Below are positions 47,196 to 56,770 of a stretch of DNA of 56,860 nucleotides, one piece after another. A program made the position numbers and the translations under genes. Position 1 is the stretch's first letter. Each line of letters begins with the position of its first letter. The stretch lies in contig JAFRNY010000090.1 in NCBI GenBank assembly GCA_017429945.1, positions 1 through 56,860 on the forward strand, read 5' to 3'. This stretch comes from Bacteroidaceae bacterium. GTDB lineage: Bacteria; Bacteroidota; Bacteroidia; Bacteroidales; Bacteroidaceae. The notes beneath the pieces are model-generated. The model was not told where the DNA came from, did not search any database, and worked only from the letters and a program-made list of their open reading frames with translations.

Positions 47196-47924
47196 TTATT
47201 TAGTCATATTCTTTAATGCCTCCCTTGCTTTCTCCATAGCAGCAGATTGCAGTTCAGCCATAGCTGCTTCAGCTACCTTCATCTCTTCCGATTTGTTTGT
47301 TGTGATGAGCAGTTTGCCAAGACGAGCTAATCCTTCGATATTGAAAGCGGCGACAGAAAGATAGATGGTTAGCTTTCCTTGGGTGCCTGCTGCCCAATCG
47401 CTGGAACCTCCATCAGGGGTATATGTGCCGTGCTGCCCCGTACTGAAAGGCTTTCCGTCGGTATCATAGGCTACGAGGTAACCATAATTATAGGCTGCGT
47501 ACTGGTCAACGGCTTCGGTGCTTTCCACTACGGCCTCGAGAGTCAGCTGTCTGTCGTCAGCATTTGTGATGACCAACGGCTTCACCACTTTGAAAGGTAT
47601 ACCCTCAGCTACCTCGGTAGGGATCTCGATAGAAGCTACGTTTTCTGTCTCGGCAATTGTCTTGAGCTGTTCTTGAAGTTTCTCGAGTTCTGCCTTGGCA
47701 GTCTCGTACTCTTCTTCCGAACCGACAGCCATATCAGCTCTGGCACTATTGATGCCATCTATGCAATCGAAATACTTCTGGGGGAATGTGCCCAGTATGC
47801 CGTCGGTGGGCATTCCCTTGCTCTCAGCACTTCCGCCGCTACTGCCACTGCAACTGATGAACACGATACCCGAAAGGGCTACTGCTGCCACAAAGGCAAA
47901 TGATTTTAAAATATTCTTTTTCAT
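47196..47924 (-). CDS. lipoprotein of unknown function
   Basis: The 242-residue product has a lipobox (FISC, Cys near residue 25) followed by a Gly/Ser linker. A short helical pair (ADMAVGSEEEYETAKAELEKLQEQLKTIAETE) may form a coiled coil; a beta-sandwich (about 95-195, PFKVVKPLVITNADDRQLTLEAVVES) and a final helical tail follow. No known family is recognised. It is the last gene of a three-gene minus-strand cluster after an AraC-type regulator and a membrane protein, 40 bases from its neighbour. Confidence 0.65.
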   Translation of the reverse strand: MKKNILKSFAFVAAVALSGIVFISCSGSSGGSAESKGMPTDGILGTFPQKYFDCIDGINSARADMAVGSEEEYETAKAELEKLQEQLKTIAETENVASIEIPTEVAEGIPFKVVKPLVITNADDRQLTLEAVVESTEAVDQYAAYNYGYLVAYDTDGKPFSTGQHGTYTPDGGSSDWAAGTQGKLTIYLSVAAFNIEGLARLGKLLITTNKSEEMKVAEAAMAELQSAAMEKAREALKNMTK

Positions 47925-47964
47925 AATCTTTATAATAAGTTTTTTAGTTAGAAATAATTTACTT

Positions 47965-48633
47965 TTAACTGCGTGGGCCTTTCAGGTAAACCATGTTTCT
48001 TATGAACTTGATGACGACCAGTAACCATGATATGATAACGATGACAAGCAGGAAAAACATAGCGGCGAAAGACAATAATACGCCGATAGCAATGGCGGGC
48101 AGTATGGCTGCTGCTACGCCACCGAGGAAGCCTCCGACGTTGGCCTTTCTATACCAAATGGTGTTGCCCGACTGCCAAACAATGTCTATCGGAGCTCTTG
48201 CAAGCATCTTCATTGTCGACTTGATAATTACCGATAAGCCACCTGCCACGCCTGCTGCGGCAAGGCCGGCTGTCTCAAACAACGGGCAGCCCTCGTCTCT
48301 GGCCTCCTCCAACTGCTCGGCGTTAACTGGTTTGAAGGAAATAACATAGTAGCAGAGGAAAAACAAGAAGGAGAGCAACACTAGGAACCACAGGCCGCTC
48401 TTACTGAAGATGCTCAGGTGTGGGTCGAAGAGGCCAGCAATCAACGATACGATAACACTCAAGGCCGTGATGATAAACAGCCAATAGCCGATGCTAGAAG
48501 CATTGGAAACAAAACCTGCTGTGTTTTTGTTCACACGAGCAGAACGGAGCCAGATGGCCACAAAGGCCAACACAAAGGGTACAAACATCAGGATTACGCC
48601 CAAGGGCTTGATGTACAAAGAACCAATAGTCAT
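47965..48633 (-). CDS. polytopic membrane protein of unknown function
   Basis: The 222-residue protein has four to five hydrophobic segments (LGVILMFVPFVLAFVAIWL; IGYWLFIITALSVIVSLIAGLF; GLWFLVLLSFLFFLCYYVI; GGVAAAILPAIAIGVLLSFAAMFFLLVIVIISWLLVVI) and a soluble loop about 105-155 with QLEEARDEGCPLFETAG. No enzymatic motif is seen. It starts 12 bases after the AraC-family gene and so is probably co-expressed with it. Confidence 0.65.
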   Translation of the reverse strand: MTIGSLYIKPLGVILMFVPFVLAFVAIWLRSARVNKNTAGFVSNASSIGYWLFIITALSVIVSLIAGLFDPHLSIFSKSGLWFLVLLSFLFFLCYYVISFKPVNAEQLEEARDEGCPLFETAGLAAAGVAGGLSVIIKSTMKMLARAPIDIVWQSGNTIWYRKANVGGFLGGVAAAILPAIAIGVLLSFAAMFFLLVIVIISWLLVVIKFIRNMVYLKGPRS

Positions 48634-48645
48634 AGTTTTTTGGTT

Positions 48646-49674
48646 TTAGTTATTTTTTAATTGTTTGCGATACTCACTTGGTGTTACGCCTTTCTGTTTG
48701 AGGAAGGCGCGTCGGAAGGTGGAGACAGACCGGAAGCCGCTCTCTGAAGCGATGCGTTCCATGGTGTATTCCGGATGCTCAGTCAGCAGTGCCACACTCT
48801 TCTTTTCAATGCGCAGGCCGTTGATATAGTCGTAGAACGACGTTTGCTTAACATGTACGAAATAGTCGCTCAGGTAGGTGCGGTTGGTGCCTATAAGCTG
48901 AGCCAGGTCTTTTATGGATAGCGTTGGATTGAGAAAGAGTTCCTCGGCTTCGACGGTTTCGGGCAAAGTCTGGGCAAAGGCGTACTCACGGATCGGGGGC
49001 GTAGGACTTAAGTCCTGCTTATCGATGACAGCTGGCTGATGGTGCATGATGTGTTCGAGGGTTATCTGCCAGAGAATGATTGAAAGCAGATAATACAGAC
49101 AGTCAATCCAAGGATTGCGCACGATGCAGGTAACGACCCATATCAGCTGACAAATGACGAAGAACCAGCTCACGACGCGCAGCCAGGAAATGTCGATTTC
49201 ATCGATATTTGAGAAACTGTCGCGGATGTAGCGTTTGTACCGTCGGGCTTGAACAATCCAATGAAGTAAGATTGCGGTGCCGGCCAGGAAGAGGCAGACA
49301 ATATAATAACGTATAACAATAGTGCCTGGCATCAGATAGTAGGCAACAAAAAACGGAATGTAGCCCAGCAGCATAAGGCACACCTTGCGCCAAGACGCCC
49401 ACTTAGGGGCAATCACCTCGTAGAGCAGGCATGTGTAGCCGATGAGCGACAGCCCGTCGATGAGGGTGATAATATTCCAGGTGTTGCTGCTGTTATAGTC
49501 GTTCAGAGTAAGCAAGAAGTCCTTAAGGTTGAACAAAGCCCATTGCACAAAGATCACTCCCAGCACCCTCTGAAGGCGGGATGCTTCCTTGCGCGTCAAC
49601 AGCTGATAGGCCAACAACGAGAAGTATGCTGTAGCAAATCCGCTTAAGAATCCAGACAAAGAAGATGAATTCAT
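48646..49674 (-). CDS. membrane-embedded AraC-family regulator
   Basis: The 342-residue protein has seven hydrophobic segments in its first 220 residues (for example GFLSGFATAYFSLLAYQLL, MLLGYIPFFVAYYLMPG, VVSWFFVICQLIWVVTCIV) and an AraC-type double helix-turn-helix at the C-terminus (SIKDLAQLIGTNRTYLSDYFVHVKQTSFYDYINGLRI and YTMERIASESGFRSVSTFRRAFLKQKGVTPSEYRKQL). This joins a membrane sensor and a DNA-binding domain in one chain, a design found in Bacteroidetes. The signal is unknown; the two downstream genes are likely targets or partners. Confidence 0.88.
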   Translation of the reverse strand: MNSSSLSGFLSGFATAYFSLLAYQLLTRKEASRLQRVLGVIFVQWALFNLKDFLLTLNDYNSSNTWNIITLIDGLSLIGYTCLLYEVIAPKWASWRKVCLMLLGYIPFFVAYYLMPGTIVIRYYIVCLFLAGTAILLHWIVQARRYKRYIRDSFSNIDEIDISWLRVVSWFFVICQLIWVVTCIVRNPWIDCLYYLLSIILWQITLEHIMHHQPAVIDKQDLSPTPPIREYAFAQTLPETVEAEELFLNPTLSIKDLAQLIGTNRTYLSDYFVHVKQTSFYDYINGLRIEKKSVALLTEHPEYTMERIASESGFRSVSTFRRAFLKQKGVTPSEYRKQLKNN

Positions 49675-49853
49675 ATTGTTGTAACCATCAATTCATTTGC
49701 AAAAATACACATTCTGCTGCAAACTTCTGTCTACATTCGTTGTTTATCTCGAAATATTGTTTTTTTGCCTGTTTTTTTTGTGTCTATGGTGGACTTAAAT
49801 GATTATGTTTAAAAAAATCCCCATTCCCTAATCCCTAATCCCTAATCTTTTAT

Positions 49854-49861
49854 TACCTTTG
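49854..49861 (+). promoter_or_regulatory. -7 promoter element of typA
   Basis: TACCTTTG followed by CAGCGG, 52 bases before the typA ATG at 49913. Three CCCTAAT heptamers (49827-49847) stand just upstream. Confidence 0.65.
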
Positions 49862-49912
49862 CAGCGGAAAACAATAACGATAAACGATAATCGTCATACG
49901 TCACACACAGAT

Positions 49913-51718
49913 ATGAAGCAAAACATACGCAATATCGCAATCATCGCACACGTCGACCACGGCAAGACAACACTGGTCGACAAGATGCTCCTGGCCGGTA
50001 ATCTCTTCCGCGACAACCAGCAGACAGGCGAGCTTATGCTCGACAACAACGAGCTGGAACGTGAGCGTGGCATCACCATCCTCTCCAAGAACGTCTCTAT
50101 CAACTACAAGGACACGAAAATCAATATCATCGACACCCCGGGCCACTCTGACTTCGGCGGCGAGGTGGAGCGCGTGCTCAACATGGCCGACGGCTGCCTG
50201 CTGCTCGTCGATGCCTTCGAGGGTCCCATGCCCCAGACGCGCTTTGTGCTGCAGAAGGCCCTTCAGATAGGCCTCAAGCCCATCGTCGTCATCAACAAGG
50301 TTGACAAGCCCAACTGCCGCCCCGAGGAGGTCTATGAGATGGTTTTCGACCTCATGTGCGAGCTCGACGCCACCGAGGATCAGCTCGACTTCCCCGTCAT
50401 CTACGGCTCTGCCAAGCAAGGCTGGATGGGCGAGGACTGGCAGACGCCTACCGATAATATCCTCTATCTGCTCGACAAGATTGTGGAAGTCATCCCCGCT
50501 CCCGAGCAGCTCGACGGCACTCCGCAGATGCTCATCACCTCGCTCGACTATTCCACCTACACCGGACGCATCGCCGTGGGGCGCGTACACCGCGGCACCT
50601 TGCGCGAGGGCATGCCAATCACCATCGTCCATCGCGACGGCACGAAGGAGCGCACGAAGATCAAGGAGCTCCACACCTTCACCGGCATGGGTCACCAAAA
50701 GACCGACGCCGTTTCGAGCGGCGACATCTGCGCCATCATAGGCCTCTCGAACTTCGAGATCGGCGACACCATCTGCGACGCCGAGGAGCCCGAGGCTCTG
50801 CCCACCATCTCCATCGACGAGCCCACGATGTCCATGCTCTTCACCATCAACGACTCGCCCTTCTTCGGTAAGGAAGGGCGCTGGTGCACCAGCCGCCACA
50901 TCCACGAGCGTCTGATGAAAGAGTTGGAGAAGAACCTGGCCCTGCGCGTCGAGGTGCCCGAGGGCTACAACGACCGCTGGATCGTCAGCGGCCGCGGCGT
51001 GCTCCATCTCAGCGTCCTCATCGAGACCATGCGCCGCGAGGGCTACGAGCTGCAGGTAGGTCAGCCGCAGGTAATCTACAAGGACATCGATGGCCAGCGC
51101 TGTGAGCCTATCGAGGAACTGACCATCAACGTGCCCGAGGAGTTCGCCTCGAAGATGATCGACATGGTCACGCGCCGCAAGGGCGAGATGACATCTATGG
51201 ACGCCCAGGGCGACCGCGTCAACATCGAGTTCCTCATCCCCTCGCGCGGTATTATAGGTCTGCGCACCAACGTGCTCACAGCCTCGCAGGGCGAAGCCAT
51301 CATGGCTCATCGCTACAAGGAATACCAGCCCTACAAGGGCGATATCGTACGCCGCACGGCCGGCTCTATGATAGCCCTCGAGGGCGGCACCGCCTTCGCC
51401 TACGCCATCAACAACCTGCAGGACCGCGGCAAGTTCTTCATCGAGCCGCAGACCGAGGTCTATGCCGGGCAGGTCGTGGGCGAGCACATCCACGAGAACG
51501 ACCTCGTCATCAACGTGACGAAGAACAAGCAGCTCACGAACATGCGCGCCTCCGGCTCCGACGAGAAAGCCCGCATCATCCCCGCCACCATCCTCTCCCT
51601 CGAGGAGGCCCTCGAGTACATCAAGGAGGACGAGTACGTGGAGGTCACGCCCAAGAGCATGAGAATGAGGAAAATCATCCTCGACCATCTGGAGCGCAAG
51701 AGGGCTAACAGGGAATAA
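49913..51718 (+). CDS. typA: ribosome-associated GTPase TypA/BipA
   Basis: Start 49913 ([25 protein letters not shown]) gives 601 residues. TypA is a translation-factor-like GTPase that acts in ribosome assembly and stress growth. G1 AHVDHGKT, G2 ERGITI, G3 [15 protein letters not shown] and G4 NKVDKP are intact. EF-G-like domains III and V follow, with [20 protein letters not shown] and the C-terminal TypA-specific domain ([33 protein letters not shown]). The upstream extension overlaps the promoter. The 5' end is duplicated at 46521. Confidence 0.96.
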   Translation: MKQNIRNIAIIAHVDHGKTTLVDKMLLAGNLFRDNQQTGELMLDNNELERERGITILSKNVSINYKDTKINIIDTPGHSDFGGEVERVLNMADGCLLLVDAFEGPMPQTRFVLQKALQIGLKPIVVINKVDKPNCRPEEVYEMVFDLMCELDATEDQLDFPVIYGSAKQGWMGEDWQTPTDNILYLLDKIVEVIPAPEQLDGTPQMLITSLDYSTYTGRIAVGRVHRGTLREGMPITIVHRDGTKERTKIKELHTFTGMGHQKTDAVSSGDICAIIGLSNFEIGDTICDAEEPEALPTISIDEPTMSMLFTINDSPFFGKEGRWCTSRHIHERLMKELEKNLALRVEVPEGYNDRWIVSGRGVLHLSVLIETMRREGYELQVGQPQVIYKDIDGQRCEPIEELTINVPEEFASKMIDMVTRRKGEMTSMDAQGDRVNIEFLIPSRGIIGLRTNVLTASQGEAIMAHRYKEYQPYKGDIVRRTAGSMIALEGGTAFAYAINNLQDRGKFFIEPQTEVYAGQVVGEHIHENDLVINVTKNKQLTNMRASGSDEKARIIPATILSLEEALEYIKEDEYVEVTPKSMRMRKIILDHLERKRANRE

Positions 51719-51719
51719 A

Positions 51720-51895
51720 CTCGCAAAGCGAGAGTGAAAAGTGAAAGAGTGAACGCTCGGCTCGAAGAGACGCTTGACACCTCAAGAAGTGAAAAATAAG
51801 AGTTACTTTTACCTCTTCGCTTTTCTCCAGTGATTTCCGTCTAATAGTTTCGGTATTTTTTATTTTTCACTTTTCATTCTTTCATTTTTCATTTA
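51720..51895. repeat. intergenic hairpin and AT-rich repeats after typA
   Basis: CTCGC-AAA-GCGAG (51720-51732) is followed by AGTGAAAAGTGAAAGAGTGAA, the reverse of the run-plus-hairpin unit seen at 3569-3697. A second AT-rich run (TTTTTCACTTTTCA) is at 51857-51895, just before the next start codon. No gene is seen in this 181-base gap. Confidence 0.6.
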
Positions 51896-51899
51896 TACT

Positions 51900-52784
51900 A
51901 TGGACTTAACAGGAAGAAGAGAAAGCTCCAACGTCGACGATCGCCGGCGCATGAGCGGAACGACGAAGGCCGGCATCGGCGGCCTCGCAGGTGTTATCAT
52001 CGCTTGCCTGATGGCTTGGCTCTCGGGCGGCAACGTATTCCAGGCCTTCCAGCAGGCTGGCGGCCTCGAAGCCATCACCAACCGTAACGTCACGACCAGC
52101 GAGCAGCAGGACCGTGAGTTCACCGAGGAAGAGCAGCAGCTGGCGCTCTTCGCCTCGCAGGTGCTCGCCAGCACCGAGGACGTCTGGAGCGAAGTCTTCA
52201 AGACGCAGCTCGGCAAGACCTACATCCCGCCCCGCATGGTGCTCTACACCGGTGGCGTGCAGACGGGCTGCGGCGCCGGTAATGCAGCCGTAGGACCGTT
52301 CTACTGCTCTGCCGACCAGGCCCTCTACATCGACCTCTCGTTCTTCACCTCGATGAAGAGCCAGCTCGGCGCCGACGGCGACTTCGCCTACGCCTACGTC
52401 ATCGCCCACGAGGTGGGCCACCACGTGCAGCACCTCCTCGGCACTCTCAACAGCGCCCACGCCCAGATGGCCAAGATGAACGAGACGCAGGCCAACAAGG
52501 TCAGCGTGCGCATCGAGCTGCAGGCCGACTTCTACGCCGGCGTATGGGGCCACCACGAGGGCAAGACCTACGGCTCGCTCGACGACGGCGACCTCATGGA
52601 AGCCATCAAGTGCGCACAGGTCATCGGCGACAACTACCTTCAGGAGAAGGCCCGCGGCTATTCGCAGCCCGAGTCGTTCACCCACGGCACCTCGGCCCAG
52701 CGCATGAAGTGGCTGAAGCTCGGCCTGCAGACAGGCGATATGAGCCGTGGCGACACTTTCAGCATCAGCGAAAGCCAGCTCTAA
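51900..52784 (+). CDS. membrane-anchored zinc metallopeptidase (YpfJ/PF04228 family)
   Basis: The 294-residue protein starts with the family's charged N-terminus (DLTGRRESSNVDDRRRMSG), has one transmembrane helix (about 23-42, GIGGLAGVIIACLMAWLSGG) and a periplasmic protease domain. The zinc site is in VIAHEVGHHVQHLLG (HExxH), and the third ligand is expected in IELQADFYAGVWGHH. CGAGNAAVGPFYCSADQALYIDLSFF is typical. Function of the family is poorly known. A strong terminator follows directly. Confidence 0.9.
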   Translation: MDLTGRRESSNVDDRRRMSGTTKAGIGGLAGVIIACLMAWLSGGNVFQAFQQAGGLEAITNRNVTTSEQQDREFTEEEQQLALFASQVLASTEDVWSEVFKTQLGKTYIPPRMVLYTGGVQTGCGAGNAAVGPFYCSADQALYIDLSFFTSMKSQLGADGDFAYAYVIAHEVGHHVQHLLGTLNSAHAQMAKMNETQANKVSVRIELQADFYAGVWGHHEGKTYGSLDDGDLMEAIKCAQVIGDNYLQEKARGYSQPESFTHGTSAQRMKWLKLGLQTGDMSRGDTFSISESQL

Positions 52785-52804
52785 GCGCCGCGTAGCGACA
52801 ATAA

Positions 52805-52838
52805 AGGCCGCCAGTTAACATTGTTTAACTGGCGGCCT
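52805..52838 (+). terminator. terminator of the zinc metallopeptidase gene
   Basis: AGGCCGCCAGTTAA (52805-52818) pairs perfectly with TTAACTGGCGGCCT (52825-52838), loop CATTGT, followed by CTTCTATATATT. Confidence 0.85.
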
Positions 52839-52861
52839 CTTCTATATATTATAATAATGTG

Positions 52862-52869
52862 TAATTTTG
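52862..52869 (+). promoter_or_regulatory. -7 promoter element of the giant esterase gene
   Basis: TAATTTTG followed by CATC matches TAnnTTTG. Transcription from here would give a leader of about 130 bases containing the structured element at 52891-52977. Confidence 0.55.
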
Positions 52870-52890
52870 CATCAGCAATCAACTTTGAAG

Positions 52891-52977
52891 TTAATTACTC
52901 AAGTTTCTCTTGTTATGGAAGTTCTTCGCTCTGCGAAGAACTTCCAAAGCAAGCGAAGCTTGCGAAACTTGAATTAA
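52891..52977 (+). promoter_or_regulatory. structured leader: three-way junction ahead of the giant esterase gene
   Basis: The outer stem CAAGTTTC (52900-52907) pairs with GAAACTTG (52964-52971), extended by TTAATT (52891-52896) with AATTAA (52972-52977). Inside are two perfect hairpins: GGAAGTTCTTCGC-TCT-GCGAAGAACTTCC (52917-52945) and GCAAGC-GAA-GCTTGC (52949-52963). The whole fits in the 5' leader between promoter and start codon, so it could be a cis-regulatory RNA or a mobile repeat unit. Confidence 0.6.
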
Positions 52978-53005
52978 TCATCAATCAATAAATACTATTT
53001 TTACT

Positions 53006-56000
53006 ATGAGACATTTCAGACTAACCTTGCTCGCACTGGTAGCACTGTTGGCCCTCGCCTTTGTTCCGGCCCGCGCAGCCTTCGTGCCCTCCAACACCAA
53101 GGCCTACCACATCCTCAACCAGCGTGCCGACCTCAGCACCAAGGACGGCTACCTCGTCAGCACCATCGAGACGAGCTTAGGCGTCAGCCGCGGTCAGTTC
53201 GCCATCATCACCTACGACGGTCAGCACTACCTCTACAGCATCGCCGACAAGAAATTCGCCCACTGCGACCCGGCCACCGATGCCAACGGCTGGCACAACG
53301 TGGCACTGAGCAACCAGACCATCGACCCCTTCATCCTCGAGCAGAGCACCACCTTCGCGGCCTACCCCGTGCGCCTCAAGTGCGCCGGCTTCACTCTCAA
53401 CGTAGGCAGCAAAGCAGGCCAGACGCAGAAAGGCGTGTGCCTCAACACGTGGGACCGCTACGACGCCGGCAACCACTACTCCATCGAGGAAGTCGCCGAC
53501 TTCGACCCCACCGAGGCCCTTGCCACCCTCGAGGCGGCCCTCCATCCCTCCTCGCTTGTGTGGAAGATGGGCGAGCCGTTGCTCACCGCTGCCTCGCAGA
53601 TTACGTCCAACAACACCGAGAACGGCTTCCCGCCCAGCAACCTGCTGCTGCCCGAGTCCGACGGCTATGGCACCGGCCAGAAGATATGGCACTCCTCGTG
53701 GAGCAACCCCGGCCCTGCGCCCGCCGGCACCGACACCTATCTGCAGGTCCGCTTCGCCCAGGCCGAGACCGATGTCATCTTCACGATGATAGGCTCCATG
53801 TGGAGCTCCACTTTCGACACCCCCACAGAGGTCATCATCCAGGGCGCCAACCTCCCCGACGGCGCGTGGACCGAGGTAGCTCATCTGACTGATATGCAAA
53901 ACGATTTCAGCAGCTTCTCGCCCGACAAGTACACCTCGCCCCACATCGCCCTCGGCGCCCCCTACACCTACCTGCGCTTCGTCGTCAAGAAGACCATGAA
54001 CGCAGCCAACGCCAGCCGTTATGATGCCAACGGCAACCCCTTCGTCTCGCTCGGCCGCTTCCAGGTCTATCGCGCCGTCGAGGGCGAGCCCGACCCCGTA
54101 GATCCTAAGTCCAACATCAACCTTCTCTTCATAGGCAACAGCATCACCGCCGGCGCCACGCTCTCCAGCGCCGCCACCCAGGCCCCCCCCATCGTCTGCG
54201 GCAAGCTCATAGAGCAGGCCACGGGCGTCACCACCAACGTCTACAACGGCGGCCACTCCGGCATCACCACCCTCGGCTTCATGCCCGGACGCGACGACTT
54301 CACGCGCCTGCTGGCCGCCGCCAAGGCCTATCAGAAGAACAACGGCGGCCCCGTTTACATCTCTATCATGCTCGGCACCAACGACAGCGCCTGCACCACC
54401 ACCGAGGGCGCTCCCGTCTCGCCCACCACCTACGGCGCCAACATCCGCGCCATCATCGACGCCCTCATCGAGGGCGTGCCCGGCTGCAAGATCCTGCTCA
54501 ACTATCCCATCTGGTACAGCCCTTCCACCTACAACAGCGCCATGTACCTTCAGGAGGGCCTCGACCGTCTGCGCAGCTACTATCCCGTGCTCGACGCCAT
54601 CGTCGACGCCTACGACCAAGTCTTTGCCGGCGACCGCGGCGTGTGGGAGTTCTTCGAGAACAACAAAGCCCTCTTCACCCGCGAGAGCGGCAACGCGGGC
54701 TATTTCTACCTCCACCCCAACCAGAACGGAGCCAAGCGCCTGGCCGAGATATGGGCGCGCAGCCTCCTCACCCTCATCCAGGCCGACGGCATCGAGGTGA
54801 CGTCGCCCCTGCCCGAGTGGGACGTCTTCAGCCCTCAGAACGATAAGACCTACACCCTCCGCACCGCCCGCGGCGATATGGGCACCCTCGACGGCCAGCT
54901 CACCAGCACCGTCAAGAGCGGCATCGGCGCCACACAGGGCGAGTTCGCCTTCATCACGCGCGACGGCCTCACCTACCTCTGGAGCGTCGCCGACCACGCC
55001 TTCATGCACCGCGACCCCGTGCCTTACCGCGACGACTGGAGCAACCTCGTCTGCTCCAACGAGCTCCTCGAGCCCATCAAAGTGAACTACACCGGCACGC
55101 CAGCCGCCTACCCCTACTACCTCACCATCGGCGACTACGTCCTCAACAGCGCCGCCAGCACCGCCACGGGCATCTGCGCCAACACCTACACGCCCCACGA
55201 CGCCGGCAACCAGACAGCCATCGCCGAGGCTGGCACCTTCGACCCGGCCGAGGCCCTCGCCGTGCTCGACGCCTATTTCACCAACCAGCTCACCGTCACC
55301 TATCGCATCGTTGACTCCGAAGGCACGCTCCGCGACGAGCTCACCGCCACGGGGCAGGCCGGCGACGTCATCAGCGAAGTGCCAGCCCACGTAGCGCGCC
55401 GCGCCTACACCGCCTACAGCGTCCCCGTCCCCGTCACCCTGGCCCGTGGCGCCGACAACGTTGTCAACGTCCTCGCCACCTGGCAGCTCCCCTTCGACGT
55501 CTCGCCCGACCTCGCCAATGCCCATTGGTACAACCTCGCCCTGCGCGACGGCGCCAACTACGTCACTGCCGACAACGACTACCGATGCAACCCCACGCCC
55601 ACCCGCGCCGACGTCGTCACCGACGCCTACCAGTGGGCCTTTCAGGGCAACCCCTACGACGGCATCGTTGTCTTCAACCGCTCCGACCTCTCCAAGACCC
55701 TCGCCAAGGTCGGCGACCGCGCCGTCCTCGCCGACGGCACCTACCGCTGGACCATCACCGAGAGCGCCAAAGGCTTCCTCCTGGCCAATGCCGACGATGG
55801 CAAGTACATCAACGAGTACGGCGGCTCGGGCGGCTACCTCGGCTTCTGGCACAACATCGCCGACGTAGGCTCCATCTTCAGCGTCAGCGAGGTAGGCTCG
55901 CTCACCGTCGAGAACGTCAAGCTGCCCTCCGGCGCCACCCTTCAGATCTATAAGTCCGACGACGCCAAGGCCAACGGCCGCGCCATCCTCGTCATCCCCG

Positions 56001-56764
56001 GCGGCGGCTATGCCTACGTAGCCGGCAGCAGCGAGGGCTCCGACTGGGCTCCCATGCTCAACAGCCTGGGCTACACCGTGGCCGTGCTCACCTACACCAC
56101 GCCGCCCACAGCCCCCGACGGACCCCTCACGCAGGCCTGCGACGCCATGGCCTACCTGCGCCAGCACCCCGACGAATGCCACACTGCGTCGGGACAGATC
56201 GGCGTCATGGGCTTCTCCGCCGGCGGCCACCTCGCCTCCACCGTAGCCACACACACCGAGGGCTCCGAGGCCCCTGCTTTCCAAGTCCTCTTCTACCCCG
56301 TCATCACCATGAACTCCAGCACCACTCATGCCGGCTCGCGCGAAAATCTCATAGGCAAGAACCCCTCGGCCTCGCTCATCCGCCTCTATAGCAACGAGAA
56401 GCAAGTCACCGAGCACACGCCCCGCTGCTACATCTGCTATGCCGACAACGACGCCACCGTGCCCGTCGTCAACAGCACCTCCTACGCCGCAGCCCTCAAG
56501 CGAGCCTCGGTGCCCGTCCACGTCCTGCACTTCGCCACCGGAGGCCACGGCTTCGGCTTCAAGACCACCTATGAGCACCACGACGAGATCGTCAACGACC
56601 TCACCGCGTGGCTCCTCGACCAGGAAGACTACCTCACGGCCATTCCCGCCACCCCCGTCGCCCACCCTGAGCCCGCGGCCTGCTACAACCTCGCAGGCCA
56701 GCGCGTAGCCTCGCCCTCCCACGGCCTCTTCATCACCCAACACAAGAAATGGCTCGCCCGCTAA
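53006..56764 (+). CDS. giant secreted multidomain esterase (SGNH hydrolase plus alpha/beta-hydrolase)
   Basis: The 1252-residue protein has a Sec signal (to about residue 25) and, in order: module A (about 30-175, YHILNQRADLSTKDG...YSIEEVADFDPTEALATLEAAL); an F5/8C-like beta-sandwich (about 185-360); an SGNH/GDSL hydrolase (about 372-600) with FIGNSITAG (Ser379), MLGTND and HPNQNGAKRLAEIW; a second copy of module A (about 613-757); linker domains including a third, weaker module (about 830-950); an alpha/beta-hydrolase (about 965-1215) with IPGGGYAY, GFSAGGH (Ser1071), ADNDATVPVV and GGHGFG; and a C-terminal YNLAGQRVASPSHGLFI tail like Bacteroidetes sorting/anchoring domains. Two different esterases in one chain suggest de-esterification of branched plant glycans. 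Very GC-rich codon use. Confidence 0.88.
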   Translation: MRHFRLTLLALVALLALAFVPARAAFVPSNTKAYHILNQRADLSTKDGYLVSTIETSLGVSRGQFAIITYDGQHYLYSIADKKFAHCDPATDANGWHNVALSNQTIDPFILEQSTTFAAYPVRLKCAGFTLNVGSKAGQTQKGVCLNTWDRYDAGNHYSIEEVADFDPTEALATLEAALHPSSLVWKMGEPLLTAASQITSNNTENGFPPSNLLLPESDGYGTGQKIWHSSWSNPGPAPAGTDTYLQVRFAQAETDVIFTMIGSMWSSTFDTPTEVIIQGANLPDGAWTEVAHLTDMQNDFSSFSPDKYTSPHIALGAPYTYLRFVVKKTMNAANASRYDANGNPFVSLGRFQVYRAVEGEPDPVDPKSNINLLFIGNSITAGATLSSAATQAPPIVCGKLIEQATGVTTNVYNGGHSGITTLGFMPGRDDFTRLLAAAKAYQKNNGGPVYISIMLGTNDSACTTTEGAPVSPTTYGANIRAIIDALIEGVPGCKILLNYPIWYSPSTYNSAMYLQEGLDRLRSYYPVLDAIVDAYDQVFAGDRGVWEFFENNKALFTRESGNAGYFYLHPNQNGAKRLAEIWARSLLTLIQADGIEVTSPLPEWDVFSPQNDKTYTLRTARGDMGTLDGQLTSTVKSGIGATQGEFAFITRDGLTYLWSVADHAFMHRDPVPYRDDWSNLVCSNELLEPIKVNYTGTPAAYPYYLTIGDYVLNSAASTATGICANTYTPHDAGNQTAIAEAGTFDPAEALAVLDAYFTNQLTVTYRIVDSEGTLRDELTATGQAGDVISEVPAHVARRAYTAYSVPVPVTLARGADNVVNVLATWQLPFDVSPDLANAHWYNLALRDGANYVTADNDYRCNPTPTRADVVTDAYQWAFQGNPYDGIVVFNRSDLSKTLAKVGDRAVLADGTYRWTITESAKGFLLANADDGKYINEYGGSGGYLGFWHNIADVGSIFSVSEVGSLTVENVKLPSGATLQIYKSDDAKANGRAILVIPGGGYAYVAGSSEGSDWAPMLNSLGYTVAVLTYTTPPTAPDGPLTQACDAMAYLRQHPDECHTASGQIGVMGFSAGGHLASTVATHTEGSEAPAFQVLFYPVITMNSSTTHAGSRENLIGKNPSASLIRLYSNEKQVTEHTPRCYICYADNDATVPVVNSTSYAAALKRASVPVHVLHFATGGHGFGFKTTYEHHDEIVNDLTAWLLDQEDYLTAIPATPVAHPEPAACYNLAGQRVASPSHGLFITQHKKWLAR

Positions 56765-56770
56765 AGCCCC

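Noticed and set aside
48980-49010. Possible third coding insertion in the AraC-type gene (TPPIREYAF, similar to the mnmG insert PPTPPVREG)
   Set aside because: Only a short similarity, no inverted arms, and the segment fits a normal linker between membrane and DNA-binding domains.
49901-51688. A 595-codon open frame on the minus strand opposite typA
   Set aside because: Same codon-bias effect; TypA on the plus strand is a complete conserved protein.
53177-56743. A 1188-codon open frame on the minus strand opposite the giant esterase
   Set aside because: It is a shadow of GC-rich codons: the plus-strand protein has recognisable domains and catalytic motifs, while the minus-strand translation is a Val/Gly/Ala-rich sequence without any domain.
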